The position numbers and the translations under genes were made by a program. Below are positions 26,584 to 35,114 of a DNA stretch of 64,000 nucleotides, piece after piece (the stretch's first letter is position 1; each line of letters begins with the position of its first letter). The notes under the pieces were generated by a model, which was given only the letters and a program-made list of their open reading frames with translations, had not been told where the DNA came from and searched no databases. The stretch spans positions 155,484-219,483 of the forward strand of contig JBEKMJ010000002.1 of the NCBI GenBank assembly GCA_050008575.1, written 5' to 3'. Source of the DNA: Bog-159 sp050008575. Lineage in GTDB: Bacteria > Acidobacteriota > Terriglobia > Bryobacterales > Bryobacteraceae.

Positions 26584-27573
26584 ATGCGCTTTACCACCCT
26601 GCCTATCCTGTTGATCGCAGCCGCGGCAATCGCCTCGGCGCAGGCGCCCGAGAGCGGCGCCAGACCGCCGGTCATCGATATTCACGTCCATACCCTCGGC
26701 GGCATTCCCGGCGTCGGCCCGATGTGCCCTTTCAACCCACAGTTCCTGGCGGCGGACCCGCGCGATAAAGCCGGGCCGATCGGCTGGGCTAAACAGGACT
26801 GCACGGATCTGCTGGAGCCCTCCAAAACTCCGGAGGAATATATGAAGGCCGTGCTCGCCGAGTACGAACGCCTCAACGTCACAGCCGTAGTCATGGGCGA
26901 TCGGAAGTCCGTGCAGAAATGGAAGGACGCTGCACCAAGCCGCATCGTCATGGGAACATCTTTCGAAGCCGGCAACGGCGGCGGCCATTACCTCCCTCTC
27001 GAAGAGTTGCGAATCGCCTACACCACCGGCGGCTTCAAAGTGATGGGCGAAGTCGGGCTGCAGTATGAGGGCCTATCGCCGAGCGATCCCTCGGTTGACA
27101 AATACTTCGCCCTGGCGGAGGAACTGGATATCCCGGTTGGCATCCATATGGGCACGGGAGGCTCGGGCCGCGCCAACATCACGACCCCCAAATTCCGCGG
27201 CTCCATGGGTAACCCGCTGCTGCTCGAAGACCTGCTGGCGCGCCATCCCAAGCTGCGCGTGTGGATCATGCACGCCGGCTACCCGATGATGGAGCCGTTA
27301 CTGACGCTTCTGCAGGCCAACGCCTACGTGTACGTCGACGTCGCCGGCCTCATCTGGAGCTACCCGTTGAAGGAGGTGCATGCCTACATCCAGCGCATCG
27401 TGGAAGCCGGCTTCGAAGACCGCGTGATGTTCGGGACCGACCAATTGATCTGGCCCCAGCTGATGGCCGCATCTATTAGTGTGATCGAAGGCGCTACTTA
27501 CCTTTCATCCCAACAAAAGCGCGACATCCTCTACAACAACGCCGCGCGGTTCCTGCGCCTGGAGAAGAAGTAG
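26584..27573 (+). CDS. Secreted amidohydrolase family protein
   Basis: A 329-residue TIM-barrel metal hydrolase of the amidohydrolase-2 type. The signal peptide is MRFTTLPILLIAAAAIASAQ. Metal ligands visible: DIHVHT near residue 32, GIHMGTGG near 190, MHAGYPMM near 237 and FGTDQLIW near 285. The family includes decarboxylases and hydrolases, and the substrate is unknown. ATG 26584 has no Shine-Dalgarno, with TACGAT six bases before it. It follows the PIN gene by 12 bases but is probably transcribed from its own start. Confidence 0.82.
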   Translation: MRFTTLPILLIAAAAIASAQAPESGARPPVIDIHVHTLGGIPGVGPMCPFNPQFLAADPRDKAGPIGWAKQDCTDLLEPSKTPEEYMKAVLAEYERLNVTAVVMGDRKSVQKWKDAAPSRIVMGTSFEAGNGGGHYLPLEELRIAYTTGGFKVMGEVGLQYEGLSPSDPSVDKYFALAEELDIPVGIHMGTGGSGRANITTPKFRGSMGNPLLLEDLLARHPKLRVWIMHAGYPMMEPLLTLLQANAYVYVDVAGLIWSYPLKEVHAYIQRIVEAGFEDRVMFGTDQLIWPQLMAASISVIEGATYLSSQQKRDILYNNAARFLRLEKK

Positions 27574-27577
27574 CTCT

Positions 27578-27624
27578 TGGAGGGCGGGCAATTTGCCCGC
27601 AGCCGGCTTTCAGCCGGCCCGCCC
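27578..27624. repeat. Paired-hairpin repeat (family B)
   Basis: GGAGGGCGGGCAATTTGCCC followed by GCCGGCTTTCAGCCGGC. Two stems with short loops directly after the amidohydrolase stop. Confidence 0.7.
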
Positions 27625-27627
27625 CAC

Positions 27628-27840
27628 TCACTCGAACTGCCGCTTGAAGTCCGCAAACTGCCGCTTCAAATCCGCGACTTCGCCTCGAGCCGGTCCACCG
27701 TAGCCTGTAGGCGCGCCACCGGATCGTCGCGAGTTTCACGCAAGGGAGCCGTCTGCGTTGCCGCCACCGCCTGCGGTTCGCCCGAAAGCAAGTGGGCGTA
27801 ACGCACCTCTTTGTATCTTCGGACGGCCCCCACGAATCCT
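27628..27840 (-). pseudogene. 3' remnant of a yceH (DUF480) gene
   Basis: Read leftwards, the segment encodes RYKEVRYAHLLSGEP, then VARLQATVDRLEA, and after a one-base deletion near 27680 VADLKRQFADFKRQFE and TGA at 27628. That order (YAHLLSGEP, then a coiled-coil tail) is typical of the C-terminus of YceH/DUF480 proteins. The N-terminal winged-helix domains are gone, so the gene is dead. Confidence 0.6.
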
Positions 27841-27956
27841 GGGGTCGCGGTCGATCAAGCTTCCGATTTCAATACCTGACGCCATAATGTATCGCTTACT
27901 CCAGCCCGCAGCGGCCCGGGCGCGCTCCACGCTGGGACCTGATCGCAGTCAAAATT

Positions 27957-28693
27957 GTCCTACTGAGATCGCACGAAACGACTCCATTCTGACCGTCACC
28001 ATCACCCGGCCGGAGGTGCGCTATGCGGTGGATGCCGCGACTGCCTCGGCCCTAGCGAACGCCTTCCGATCCTTCGACGCCGACGAAACCTTGAACGTGG
28101 CCATGCTGACTGGCGCGGGAGGAGCTTTCTGTGCCGGCGCGGACCCGAAAGCGATTTCAGAGGGGCGGCCCAACACGCTGAGCGAAGGGGGCGACGGTCC
28201 CATGGGGCCCCACGCGCATGCTGCTTTCGAAGCCGGTGATCGCCGCCATCGAAGGCCACGCCGTGGCGGGCGGCTTGGAACTCGCGCTGTGGTGCGACCT
28301 GCGCGTGGTGGCGCGCGACGCAACGCTGGGGGTCTATTGCCGGCAATTTGGCGTGCCGTTGATCGATCTGGGAACCATCCGGCTGCCGTTGGACTTGATC
28401 CTGACCGGACGCGGCGTTTCGGGCGAAGAAGCGTTGCGCATGGGGCTGGCCAACCGGCTGGTGGAATCCGGCGATGCTTTGCCCCCGGCGCGGGAGCTGG
28501 CGCGCCTGCCGGCTTTCCGCGGACATGCATGCGGTCCGATCGGCTCTCGTGCTATGAGCAATGGGGGCTCTCTACCGCGGAGGCCACGCGCAACGAATAC
28601 CGGCGTGGCATGGCGGTGCTTGGCAGCGGCGAAACCGTGGCGGGCGCGCGAAGATTCGCGGCTGGCACGGGGCGGCACGGATCCACCGAGTGA
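27957..28693 (+). pseudogene. Frameshifted enoyl-CoA hydratase (crotonase) gene
   Basis: Three consecutive segments of one crotonase lie in two frames. The first covers TEIARNDSILTVTITRPEVR to GAFCAGADPKAIS (oxyanion-hole motif). A shift near 28210 is followed by KPVIAAIEGHAVAGGLELAL to LARLPAF in another frame. A second shift near 28520 leads to the C-terminal CYEQWGLSTAEATRNEYRRG. No start codon sits at the expected N-terminus (TEI is preceded by CCT). With two frameshifts and a missing start, the gene is unlikely to make an active enzyme. It adjoins the yceH relic, forming a decayed stretch. Confidence 0.8.
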
Positions 28694-28707
28694 CGACGGC
28701 CGGCCAG

Positions 28708-30138
28708 TTATTCTTGCCGCGCACTGGCGCCGGCCATCAGCCGGAGGCTTTCGACAGCGGCGAACAGCGACTCTTTATGGGCGCTCAGTTGATGGCCGAT
28801 GGAAGCCGACTCTTCGGCGTTGGCGGCCGTCCGCTGTGTGATTTGGTCCATCTGCGAAATCGCTTTTGAGATCTGTTCGATTCCGCGAGCCTGCTCGGCG
28901 CTCGCGGCACTGACTTCATCGACCATCGTTTTAGCCCGATCCGCGCTGCCGCTCATTTCCCGGACATCGCCAAAGATCCGCTTGATTCGCGCGCAGCCTT
29001 CCTTCGACTTTCCGATCGAGCTATGGATCAGCTCGGCCGTGTCATTGGCGGCTTGCGCGGAGCGCTGCGCCAGATTGCGCACTTCGTCGGCCACCACCGC
29101 AAAGCCCATGCCGGCCTCGCCCGCGCGGGCCGCCTCTACCGCGGCGTTGAGCGCCAGGATGTTGGTTTGAAACGCGATGGCGTCGATTACCTGGATGATC
29201 TTCGCAACCTTGCCGCTGGCGGCATCCATCTCTTCCATGAACGCCATCGTCCGTTCGAGTTCCTGGCTCGCGTTCCCCGCCGCCGCGGCCGTTTCAGCCA
29301 TGATCCGCGCCGCGTCTCGCGATTTCTTCAGATTCTGTTGGGTCATGGAGTGAATTTCCTCGCTGGCGGCGGAGGTCTCCTCCAGCGAGGCAGCTTGTTC
29401 GGTCGCGCCCTGCGCTAGAGAGTCGCTCGAAGCGGCGATGTGCTGGGTGGCCCCGCCAAGCTCGACTGAGGCGGCGCTTAGCTCGTGGATCACAGGATGC
29501 AGCGTGCGATGCATGTCGTGGACCACGAACCAGGCGAGCCACGCGCAGAACAGCGCGGAGAATGTGAACAGCACCCACAGGATGCGCTCGGCGTTCCGCG
29601 CCGAAGACACGGCTTGGTCTGCATTGCCGTTTCCATCCTGCCGCTTAAACGCGTAAACCTCCTCGATCGCTTTTTGCACCTGTTGGTAGGCCGGCATGGT
29701 TTCGGCGCGAAAATTCCGCAGCGCGTCTTCCGTCTTACCGGCCATGCTGAGCGGGCGAATGCCGTCCGCGGAGCGCAGCAGCGTATCGAATTTCCCGGCC
29801 ACGCTGGCGAACAACTCGCGGTCCTGAACGCTCGAAATACTCTTCTCGTACTCCTTGATTTCCTGGTGTAAGGTTTGCTCCAGCGCGGTCAGGTCCGCGT
29901 CGGCTTTCAGCTTGTCGGCTTGCTTGCCGGAGGTAATGTGGCCGCGAATGCCGCCGCGAACGTCCTTTGCAATACCGCTGAGGCGGCCGATGCTGTAGGT
30001 GCCGGGAAGCGAATCCGTGGCCAGCTTTTCGATGACGCCATGCATCAGCCGCAGATTGATAATGGACACGCCACCCACGGCCAGCGCCAGCGCGGCCGGC
30101 AGCGCGTACAGGAGGGAGATTTTCTTTCCAATGGTCAT
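28708..30138 (-). CDS. Methyl-accepting chemotaxis protein
   Basis: A 476-residue chemoreceptor. One membrane helix at about 10-30 (LLYALPAALALAVGGVSI), a periplasmic four-helix-bundle sensor at about 35-185, and a second helix near 190-212 (LFTFSALFCAWLAWFVV). The cytoplasmic signalling domain carries the conserved hairpin tip (VIDAIAFQTNILALNAAVEA, ARAGEAGMGFAVVADEVRNL). Gln/Glu-rich heptads on both arms are likely methylation sites. No CheW-binding pentapeptide tether for CheR is seen. The start is ATG 30138, preceded by AAAGGTGG. The frame stays open far upstream but that extension antisenses two other genes and is not real. Confidence 0.88.
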   Translation of the reverse strand: MTIGKKISLLYALPAALALAVGGVSIINLRLMHGVIEKLATDSLPGTYSIGRLSGIAKDVRGGIRGHITSGKQADKLKADADLTALEQTLHQEIKEYEKSISSVQDRELFASVAGKFDTLLRSADGIRPLSMAGKTEDALRNFRAETMPAYQQVQKAIEEVYAFKRQDGNGNADQAVSSARNAERILWVLFTFSALFCAWLAWFVVHDMHRTLHPVIHELSAASVELGGATQHIAASSDSLAQGATEQAASLEETSAASEEIHSMTQQNLKKSRDAARIMAETAAAAGNASQELERTMAFMEEMDAASGKVAKIIQVIDAIAFQTNILALNAAVEAARAGEAGMGFAVVADEVRNLAQRSAQAANDTAELIHSSIGKSKEGCARIKRIFGDVREMSGSADRAKTMVDEVSAASAEQARGIEQISKAISQMDQITQRTAANAEESASIGHQLSAHKESLFAAVESLRLMAGASARQE

Positions 30139-30241
30139 GTGCAATGGGCCACCTTTTAGCCGTTCAGTCCTTGAATCGGCGGGCTGGGGGGCGGACTTTA
30201 GCCGGCGCGGGCCTGCAGTCCAGCTTCGGTATGATGGAAGC

Positions 30242-30598
30242 GTGCGGCGGCCATCCCGGTTACTCCTCCTGGCAGTGGCCTTTTGCGTAGCTATCGCCGG
30301 GACCTTCATTTTCGCGTTCAGGGCTGGCCGGCATGCCCACCACCTGCGCTGGGAGAATGAGCCGATCCGCCCCTGGATGAGCGTGCCCTTCATCGCGCAC
30401 ACGCACCATGTACCCTCCGCCGCGCTGTTCCGCGCCATCGGGATCGAGCCGCAGCCGCACGACCGGCGGCCGTTACGGACCATCGCCCGCGAGCAGCACC
30501 GGCCCGTCGAAGATCTGATGCGGGATCTGGAACGCGCCCTGGCCGTCGCCGGCCACACCCATCCCTCGCTCGCACCTCCCGGGGGTAAGGCCCCCTGA
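30242..30598 (+). CDS. Small membrane-anchored protein of unknown function
   Basis: A 118-residue protein: one membrane helix at residues 5-25 (LLLLAVAFCVAIAGTFIFAF), then a soluble part with FRAIGIEPQPHDRRPLRTIA and EDLMRDLERAL. I do not recognise the family. The start is GTG 30242, with TATGAT exactly six bases before it, pointing to a leaderless mRNA. It overlaps the DedA gene by one base (TGATG), so the two are surely translated together and may function together in the membrane. Confidence 0.65.
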   Translation: MRRPSRLLLLAVAFCVAIAGTFIFAFRAGRHAHHLRWENEPIRPWMSVPFIAHTHHVPSAALFRAIGIEPQPHDRRPLRTIAREQHRPVEDLMRDLERALAVAGHTHPSLAPPGGKAP

Positions 30599-31212
30599 TG
30601 CGCGAACAGATTCTGGCGGCTTTTGCGCAATATGGCTCGCCCGTGTTGTTCGCCGTGGTGACGATCGCCTCCATCGGCGTGCCGTTGCCGGTGAGCTTGC
30701 TGCTGATCGTGACGGGCTCGCTGGTGGCGCAGGGAGTCATGCCGATGTGGTGGGCCATCGCCTTGGCCACCGCCGGCTCGGTCATCGGCGACCAAGTCGG
30801 ATACGCCATCGGCCGGTGGGGCGGCGCCGCTCTGGTCGCCCGCTTTGGCGGCATGCTCGGCGGTCCCCCGCGGATAGCCGCGGCGGAAGCTCACGCGCGC
30901 CGCTGGGGAGGACCGGGCGTTTTCCTCACACGCTGGCTGGTGACGCCTCTCGGTTCGCTGATTAACTTCACTAGCGGCATCGCCGAATATCCGTGGATGC
31001 GTTTTCTGCTGTGGGACGCACTGGGCGAGGCGCTTGGAGCGGCGATCTATATCGTGCTGGGCCGCGTCTTCAGCGATCGGGTCCTGGAATTGGATGCGGC
31101 GCTGGGCGATTTCACCTGGACGATCCTGGCCCTCGCAGCCGCGGTGGCGCTGGGCTGGATGCTTTGGCAATACCTGCGGCGGCAGAAGCCGGGAGTCCCG
31201 GATCGGCCGTAA
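30598..31212 (+). CDS. DedA family membrane protein
   Basis: A 204-residue integral membrane protein with about five hydrophobic segments. It matches DedA/VTT proteins: IGVPLPVSLLLIVTGSL, GSVIGDQVGYAIGRWGG, then FLTRWLVTPLGSLINFTSGI and a final GWMLWQYLRRQ. Conserved Arg/Pro in the re-entrant region (RWLVTPLG) corresponds to the family signature. DedA proteins are lipid-flipping or membrane-homeostasis factors. Its stop is followed immediately by a hairpin repeat cluster. Confidence 0.88.
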   Translation: MREQILAAFAQYGSPVLFAVVTIASIGVPLPVSLLLIVTGSLVAQGVMPMWWAIALATAGSVIGDQVGYAIGRWGGAALVARFGGMLGGPPRIAAAEAHARRWGGPGVFLTRWLVTPLGSLINFTSGIAEYPWMRFLLWDALGEALGAAIYIVLGRVFSDRVLELDAALGDFTWTILALAAAVALGWMLWQYLRRQKPGVPDRP

Positions 31213-31213
31213 C

Positions 31214-31302
31214 TGGAGGGCGGGCAATTCTGCCCGCAGCCGGCTGTCAGCCGGCTCTGGCCGCCTCAAGAGGCGGCTGCGGCCAGGATTGGCCGCCCCA
31301 CA
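31214..31302. repeat. Paired-hairpin repeat (family B)
   Basis: GGAGGGCGGGCAATTCTGCC, then GCCGGCTGTCAGCCGGC, GCCGCCTCAAGAGGCGGC and a reversed GGCCAGGATTGGCCGCCCC end. It separates the ends of two convergent genes. Confidence 0.65.
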
Positions 31303-31330
31303 AGAGGTGCCCGTGCGGCACGCGGAATCC

Positions 31331-33370
31331 TTAGAACGCCATGCTTTCAATCGTGGTGCTCACTTCCCCCTCCACTGCGGCGCGCTTCTTATCCAATTCC
31401 GCGCGGCGGTCGCGCAAAGCGGCAAGCTGCGATTCCTGGCTCGCCAGCCGCAGCGCATAGGTCTGCACCTGCTGCTGCTGGCCGCTAACCTGGTTCAGAC
31501 TGCCAATGTTCCGCCGCAGACGCTCCTGGTCGTTGACCACGCCGGTGATCTGGCTTTCCAGACTCGTTATCTCGCGCCCGGCGGCCGCAATCCGCTGTTT
31601 CAGATTCGCGATCTGTTCAAGCTGCTTGCGCGCGGCATCGCTGAAAGTCTTGTTGCGCACATAAGTGAACAGCACGTCCGGCGTGAGATCGGTAATCGTG
31701 AAAGCTCGCTCATAGACGTGCTCTTCCACCACCGGGAACGTTTCGGTTGCGCCCGCCGCCAGCTTCACTTCGAAGCGATAAGCGCTGCCGGTCTTCTCCG
31801 CCGGCTTTCGGTCGAGCAGGTTGTAATCCGGCCGCGCGGCATGCTCGATCACCAGGGTCTTGGCCTTCTGGTCCACATTGTGGATCGTGTAGGTGCGGGT
31901 CTCCTCGACGGCGTTACGGGTGGTCAGGACTCCGCGGCGTGCGTGGATCTCGCGGATCTGTTCCGACTTGCTATCCCACTGGGTGGCGATGCGCGTGCCC
32001 AAGTCCACGCCGTAGCCGATCAGCCGCTTATCGCCGGTCTTCACCGTTTCCATCAACGCTTCGCCCGCATAAGCGCCGCTCTCGTAAACGGTGATCGGAC
32101 CACCGTCGAGCGTCTTGCCGGTGGTGTTGGAGATTTCCGCGGCATCCATGGGATGCGCGGCGGAGGGATCGGAGTAGATCAGCAGTCTGCGGGTATCCAC
32201 TTTCTGCTGCAGGAAGGGCAACATGGCGGATTCGCCGCGGCGCACCGTGACAGGCGTGGGGATGTGGTATTCGAATAACTCGCCCAGTTCACGGCCAGCC
32301 GCGGCCGCCGCAATGGTGGACGGCGCGAGTTTCGCAAGTTGTTCCAGACGGCTGAAATCCCGCCCGTTCATCGGCGCCGCGGAACCGATTCCCCCCACAG
32401 CCCTTGCGGCCGGCGGCGGCGGTGGCGGCGGCTTCTGACCATCCACGGGACCATCTACAGTTACCGTCTGCGATACCGCATCCACCGCGCCTTCATACAC
32501 CACTGGAACGGACGCCGCATCCTCAGGCAACTCCGCCGCCTGCCTGGCGACGTAGCGCGGCTCATACAGCCGGCTGATAAACGAAATGGGCCGGCCCGAG
32601 ACCAGCGAAAGATCCACCTTGGTCCAATCTTCGCCGCTGGTGTTGTCCACGATGGCCCATCCTTCCAGAGTTGGTTGTGCGCCTGCCCCAAAGATCAGCC
32701 GGTAACTGGATTTCCAGACCGGCGTGGGGACCATATAGCTGGCTACGACTTCCCGCCGTTTGGCGTCCGTGGAATCGATGTAGACAGTGCGCTTTTCCTT
32801 GGACCGCGCCTCGGTCAAGGCGGCCAGGTAATCCTTGAACTGCGTCTGCACGCGGACATCGGTGAAGCGGATGCCGGCCGCTGCGCCCAAGTCGAAGTTG
32901 CGTAGATCGCCCGCGTCCATCAGCAGGGTGATCTGCTCGCGCTCCGGACGTTTGTCGTCTCCGGGCGTCAGGCGCGCGGCCACGATCTCGCCCGCGATCG
33001 TCTCATTGGCAAATTTCAGCTCGATTTGCGCGCCTTTAAGCTGGTCGAGCACCGCGCTCAACGGCTGCGCCGCGCCAAGCTGAAAGGGGAAGTCGGCCAG
33101 CTTGTGGGCCAGCGGCTCGCTCGAATCGTAACGCAACCCCGAGATCTTGCCGCCGCCCTTTTCTTCGATGGTCAGCGATTTCAGCACATCGTCCATCTCG
33201 CCGGCCTTGAAATCCAGGCGCGCCGATTCCCCCGGCGCCACTTCCCCGGCGCGCACGAAGTAACCCACGCCATGCTTGTAAAGCACCACTTGCCGCACGG
33301 GCAACTCCGCGCCGTTCGCGCCAATCGCGCCGAGCGCCAGGGCGCCTGTCAACCAAAAGGTTCGCTTCAT
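31331..33370 (-). CDS. Secreted DUF4139 domain protein
   Basis: A 679-residue exported protein with signal peptide MKRTFWLTGALALGAIGANGAE from ATG 33370. The N-terminal strand-rich part (VVLYKHGVGYFVRAGEVAPG) and the mid and late segments (YMVPTPVWKSSYRLIF, AIVDNTSGEDWTKVDLSLVSGRPISF, RTYTIHNVDQKAKTLVIEH) match DUF4139 proteins. A Pro-rich linker (QKPPPPPPPAARAVGG) separates halves, and a C-terminal coiled coil (LKQRIAAAGREITSLESQI) follows. The family is thought to mediate surface adhesion or mucoidy; the function here is unknown. Convergent with DedA. Confidence 0.82.
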   Translation of the reverse strand: MKRTFWLTGALALGAIGANGAELPVRQVVLYKHGVGYFVRAGEVAPGESARLDFKAGEMDDVLKSLTIEEKGGGKISGLRYDSSEPLAHKLADFPFQLGAAQPLSAVLDQLKGAQIELKFANETIAGEIVAARLTPGDDKRPEREQITLLMDAGDLRNFDLGAAAGIRFTDVRVQTQFKDYLAALTEARSKEKRTVYIDSTDAKRREVVASYMVPTPVWKSSYRLIFGAGAQPTLEGWAIVDNTSGEDWTKVDLSLVSGRPISFISRLYEPRYVARQAAELPEDAASVPVVYEGAVDAVSQTVTVDGPVDGQKPPPPPPPAARAVGGIGSAAPMNGRDFSRLEQLAKLAPSTIAAAAAGRELGELFEYHIPTPVTVRRGESAMLPFLQQKVDTRRLLIYSDPSAAHPMDAAEISNTTGKTLDGGPITVYESGAYAGEALMETVKTGDKRLIGYGVDLGTRIATQWDSKSEQIREIHARRGVLTTRNAVEETRTYTIHNVDQKAKTLVIEHAARPDYNLLDRKPAEKTGSAYRFEVKLAAGATETFPVVEEHVYERAFTITDLTPDVLFTYVRNKTFSDAARKQLEQIANLKQRIAAAGREITSLESQITGVVNDQERLRRNIGSLNQVSGQQQQVQTYALRLASQESQLAALRDRRAELDKKRAAVEGEVSTTIESMAF

Positions 33371-33407
33371 AATTGGTGAATGCCGCCAGCGCGGCGCTCC
33401 TTTCGTT

Positions 33408-33821
33408 TTACTCGCCCATCGCTTTGACGATGACGCGCTTGGACCGCTGGCCGTCGAACTCCGCATAATAAATCTGCTGCCACGGTCCAAAATCCAGCTT
33501 GCCCTTGGTTACCGGCACGATCGCCTGGTGGTGCACCAGCAGGCTCTTCAAGTGCGAGTCGCCGTTGGTTTCGCCGGTGGCGTGGTGCCGGTAGTTCCGC
33601 CGGAACGGCGCCAGTTTCTCCAGCCACTCGTCGATATCGCCGAGCAGGCCGTCTTCGGCGTCGTTCACCCAAACTCCGGCGGTGATGTGCATCGCCGAAA
33701 CCAGGATCATGCCCTCCTGAATGCCGCTCTTGCGCAGCGCGCTCTCCACTTGCGTAGTGATGTTGACGTATTCGCGGTGTTTGATAGTACGGAAAGTCAA
33801 ATATTCGGTGTGAAATTGCAT
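33408..33821 (-). CDS. YjbQ family protein
   Basis: A 137-residue protein of the YjbQ/UPF0047 family. Typical elements: YVNITTQVESALRKSGIQEGMILVSAMHITAGVWVND, EDGLLGDIDEWLEKLAP, YRHHATGETNGDSHLKSLLVHHQAIVPVTKGKLDFGPWQQIYYAEF. The conserved His, Glu and Asp residues form the presumed metal or phosphate site; members can have weak thiamine-phosphate synthase activity. Start ATG 33821, preceded by TATCAT six bases away and no Shine-Dalgarno, so probably leaderless. Divergent from the receiver gene with 23 bases between starts. Confidence 0.85.
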   Translation of the reverse strand: MQFHTEYLTFRTIKHREYVNITTQVESALRKSGIQEGMILVSAMHITAGVWVNDAEDGLLGDIDEWLEKLAPFRRNYRHHATGETNGDSHLKSLLVHHQAIVPVTKGKLDFGPWQQIYYAEFDGQRSKRVIVKAMGE

Positions 33822-33844
33822 ATGGGGATGATAACTCTGATAGC

Positions 33845-34213
33845 ATGCACTTAATGGACTCCACGGCCGGCCGCATCTTGATCGTGGACGACGACGCTGC
33901 CCTGCTGAAGGTGATGGACCGCTATCTTTCGCGGCTGGGCTATCGGGTGGACGCCTGCCGCAGCGCGCCGGAAGCGTGGGCATTGCTGCAATCGAACCCG
34001 TCCCTGTACGCGGGAGCGCTGGTGGATCTGAATATGCCCGGCATGCGCGGCGAAGAACTGATTCGCCGGATACTGGCTTCGAGCGAGGCGATTCGGCTGG
34101 TGGTGATGAGCGGCTATCCGGCGGGGCTGAGCGGGGCGAATTTGTACGGAAACCGGGTCGGCTACCTGACCAAACCTTTCGCCCCTAGAGCGCTGGCCGA
34201 GGCGTTCAAGTAG
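33845..34213 (+). CDS. Single-domain response regulator
   Basis: A 122-residue receiver domain with no output domain. Asp-Asp pocket in LIVDDDAALL, phosphoacceptor in ALVDLNMPGMRG, Ser in LVVMSGYPAG and Lys in YLTKPFAPRAL. No kinase gene is adjacent, so its partner is elsewhere. Start ATG 33845 (an in-frame ATG is at 33854). Confidence 0.82.
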   Translation: MHLMDSTAGRILIVDDDAALLKVMDRYLSRLGYRVDACRSAPEAWALLQSNPSLYAGALVDLNMPGMRGEELIRRILASSEAIRLVVMSGYPAGLSGANLYGNRVGYLTKPFAPRALAEAFK

Positions 34214-34221
34214 GACAGTGT

Positions 34222-34265
34222 GGTGGGGCAGGCTCGCAGCCTGCGCGGGCCTCGCAGGCCCGCTG
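34222..34265. repeat. Paired-hairpin repeat (family A)
   Basis: GTGGGGCAGGCTCGCAGCCT followed by GCGGGCCTCGCAGGCCCGC, the cleanest copy of the two-hairpin unit. It lies between the receiver gene and the end of the exopolysaccharide cluster. Confidence 0.75.
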
Positions 34266-34274
34266 TAGCCGGGC

Positions 34275-35114
34275 TTAAGGCCGCCCCCCAGCTTGGTAGG
34301 ACTCCGGATACGGGTAGGGATACCGGCCGTAGCGTTTGTACAGGAACCAGTTCTCCGCGCAGTTGACCAACACTCCCGTTAGCTTACCCGCGGCGCTTAC
34401 CTTCCGCAGGGCCGCCAGGCATAGATTGCGGTCCGAGTGGTCCGGCCGCACCACGAAGACGACCCCGTCCGCTACCGCTTGCACCAAGTCGTAATCGGTC
34501 ACGGCGGCGATGGGCGGCGTGTCGATGAGGACGAACCGGAAGCTGTTCTTGGCCACCGCGCAGAGTTGATGCCAGACCGCCGAATCGAGCAGCTCCGCGG
34601 GGTTGCGCCGGGCTTTTCCCGCTGGCAGGACGTACAGATTAGGGAACTGCGCGGTCTCCACGATAGCGTCTTCCAATTTGCAATCGCCATGGAGCACATC
34701 CGCCAGGCCGGGGTCCGGGGGCAGGCCCAGAGCGGGCGCGAGACTTGGGTTTCGCAAATCCGCATCCACCAGCAGGACGGTAGTTTCGCCCTTAATGGCC
34801 AGCGCACCGGCGGTGTTGACGGCGGAGAGCGTCTTGCCATCGCCCGAGCCGCAACTGGAGACCACCAGCACGCGCGGCGCATCCGGATTCTGCAGGAGAT
34901 TGGTGCGCACGGTGCGGTATTGCTCGCCCGCCCGGGGGCTGCTGCCGTCGTAGGGAAGCAGCGGGGACGATTCGGCAAGCTGCATCGGCACTACGCGGAT
35001 GCGGCTCTTGGGGTCATGCCGCAGCGGCAGCGGCGCTGCCGGCGACGGTCGCGGCGGCGCGGCCTCGGGGATCAGTCCGGCCTTGCTGTCCAGAGCCTGG
35101 AAGATGGTGCTCAT
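34275..35114 (-). CDS. CpsD-type tyrosine autokinase (XrtA/EPS-associated)
   Basis: A 279-residue BY-kinase, the cytoplasmic partner of a Wzz-type co-polymerase in exopolysaccharide export. Walker A is in SSCGSGDGKTLSAVN, Walker A' in VLLVDADLRNPS and Walker B in FVLIDTPPIAA. The C-terminus is a tyrosine cluster (YKRYGRYPYPYPESY) used for autophosphorylation. ATG 35114 follows GGAGAAA and overlaps the preceding ATPase stop (ATGA). The gene order kinase, ATPase, chain-length protein is that of PEP-CTERM/exosortase polysaccharide loci. Confidence 0.87.
   Translation of the reverse strand: MSTIFQALDSKAGLIPEAAPPRPSPAAPLPLRHDPKSRIRVVPMQLAESSPLLPYDGSSPRAGEQYRTVRTNLLQNPDAPRVLVVSSCGSGDGKTLSAVNTAGALAIKGETTVLLVDADLRNPSLAPALGLPPDPGLADVLHGDCKLEDAIVETAQFPNLYVLPAGKARRNPAELLDSAVWHQLCAVAKNSFRFVLIDTPPIAAVTDYDLVQAVADGVVFVVRPDHSDRNLCLAALRKVSAAGKLTGVLVNCAENWFLYKRYGRYPYPYPESYQAGGRP

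Noticed and set aside
30139..31350. N-terminal extension of the chemoreceptor frame
   Set aside because: It lies antisense to two well-supported genes and has no recognisable domain.
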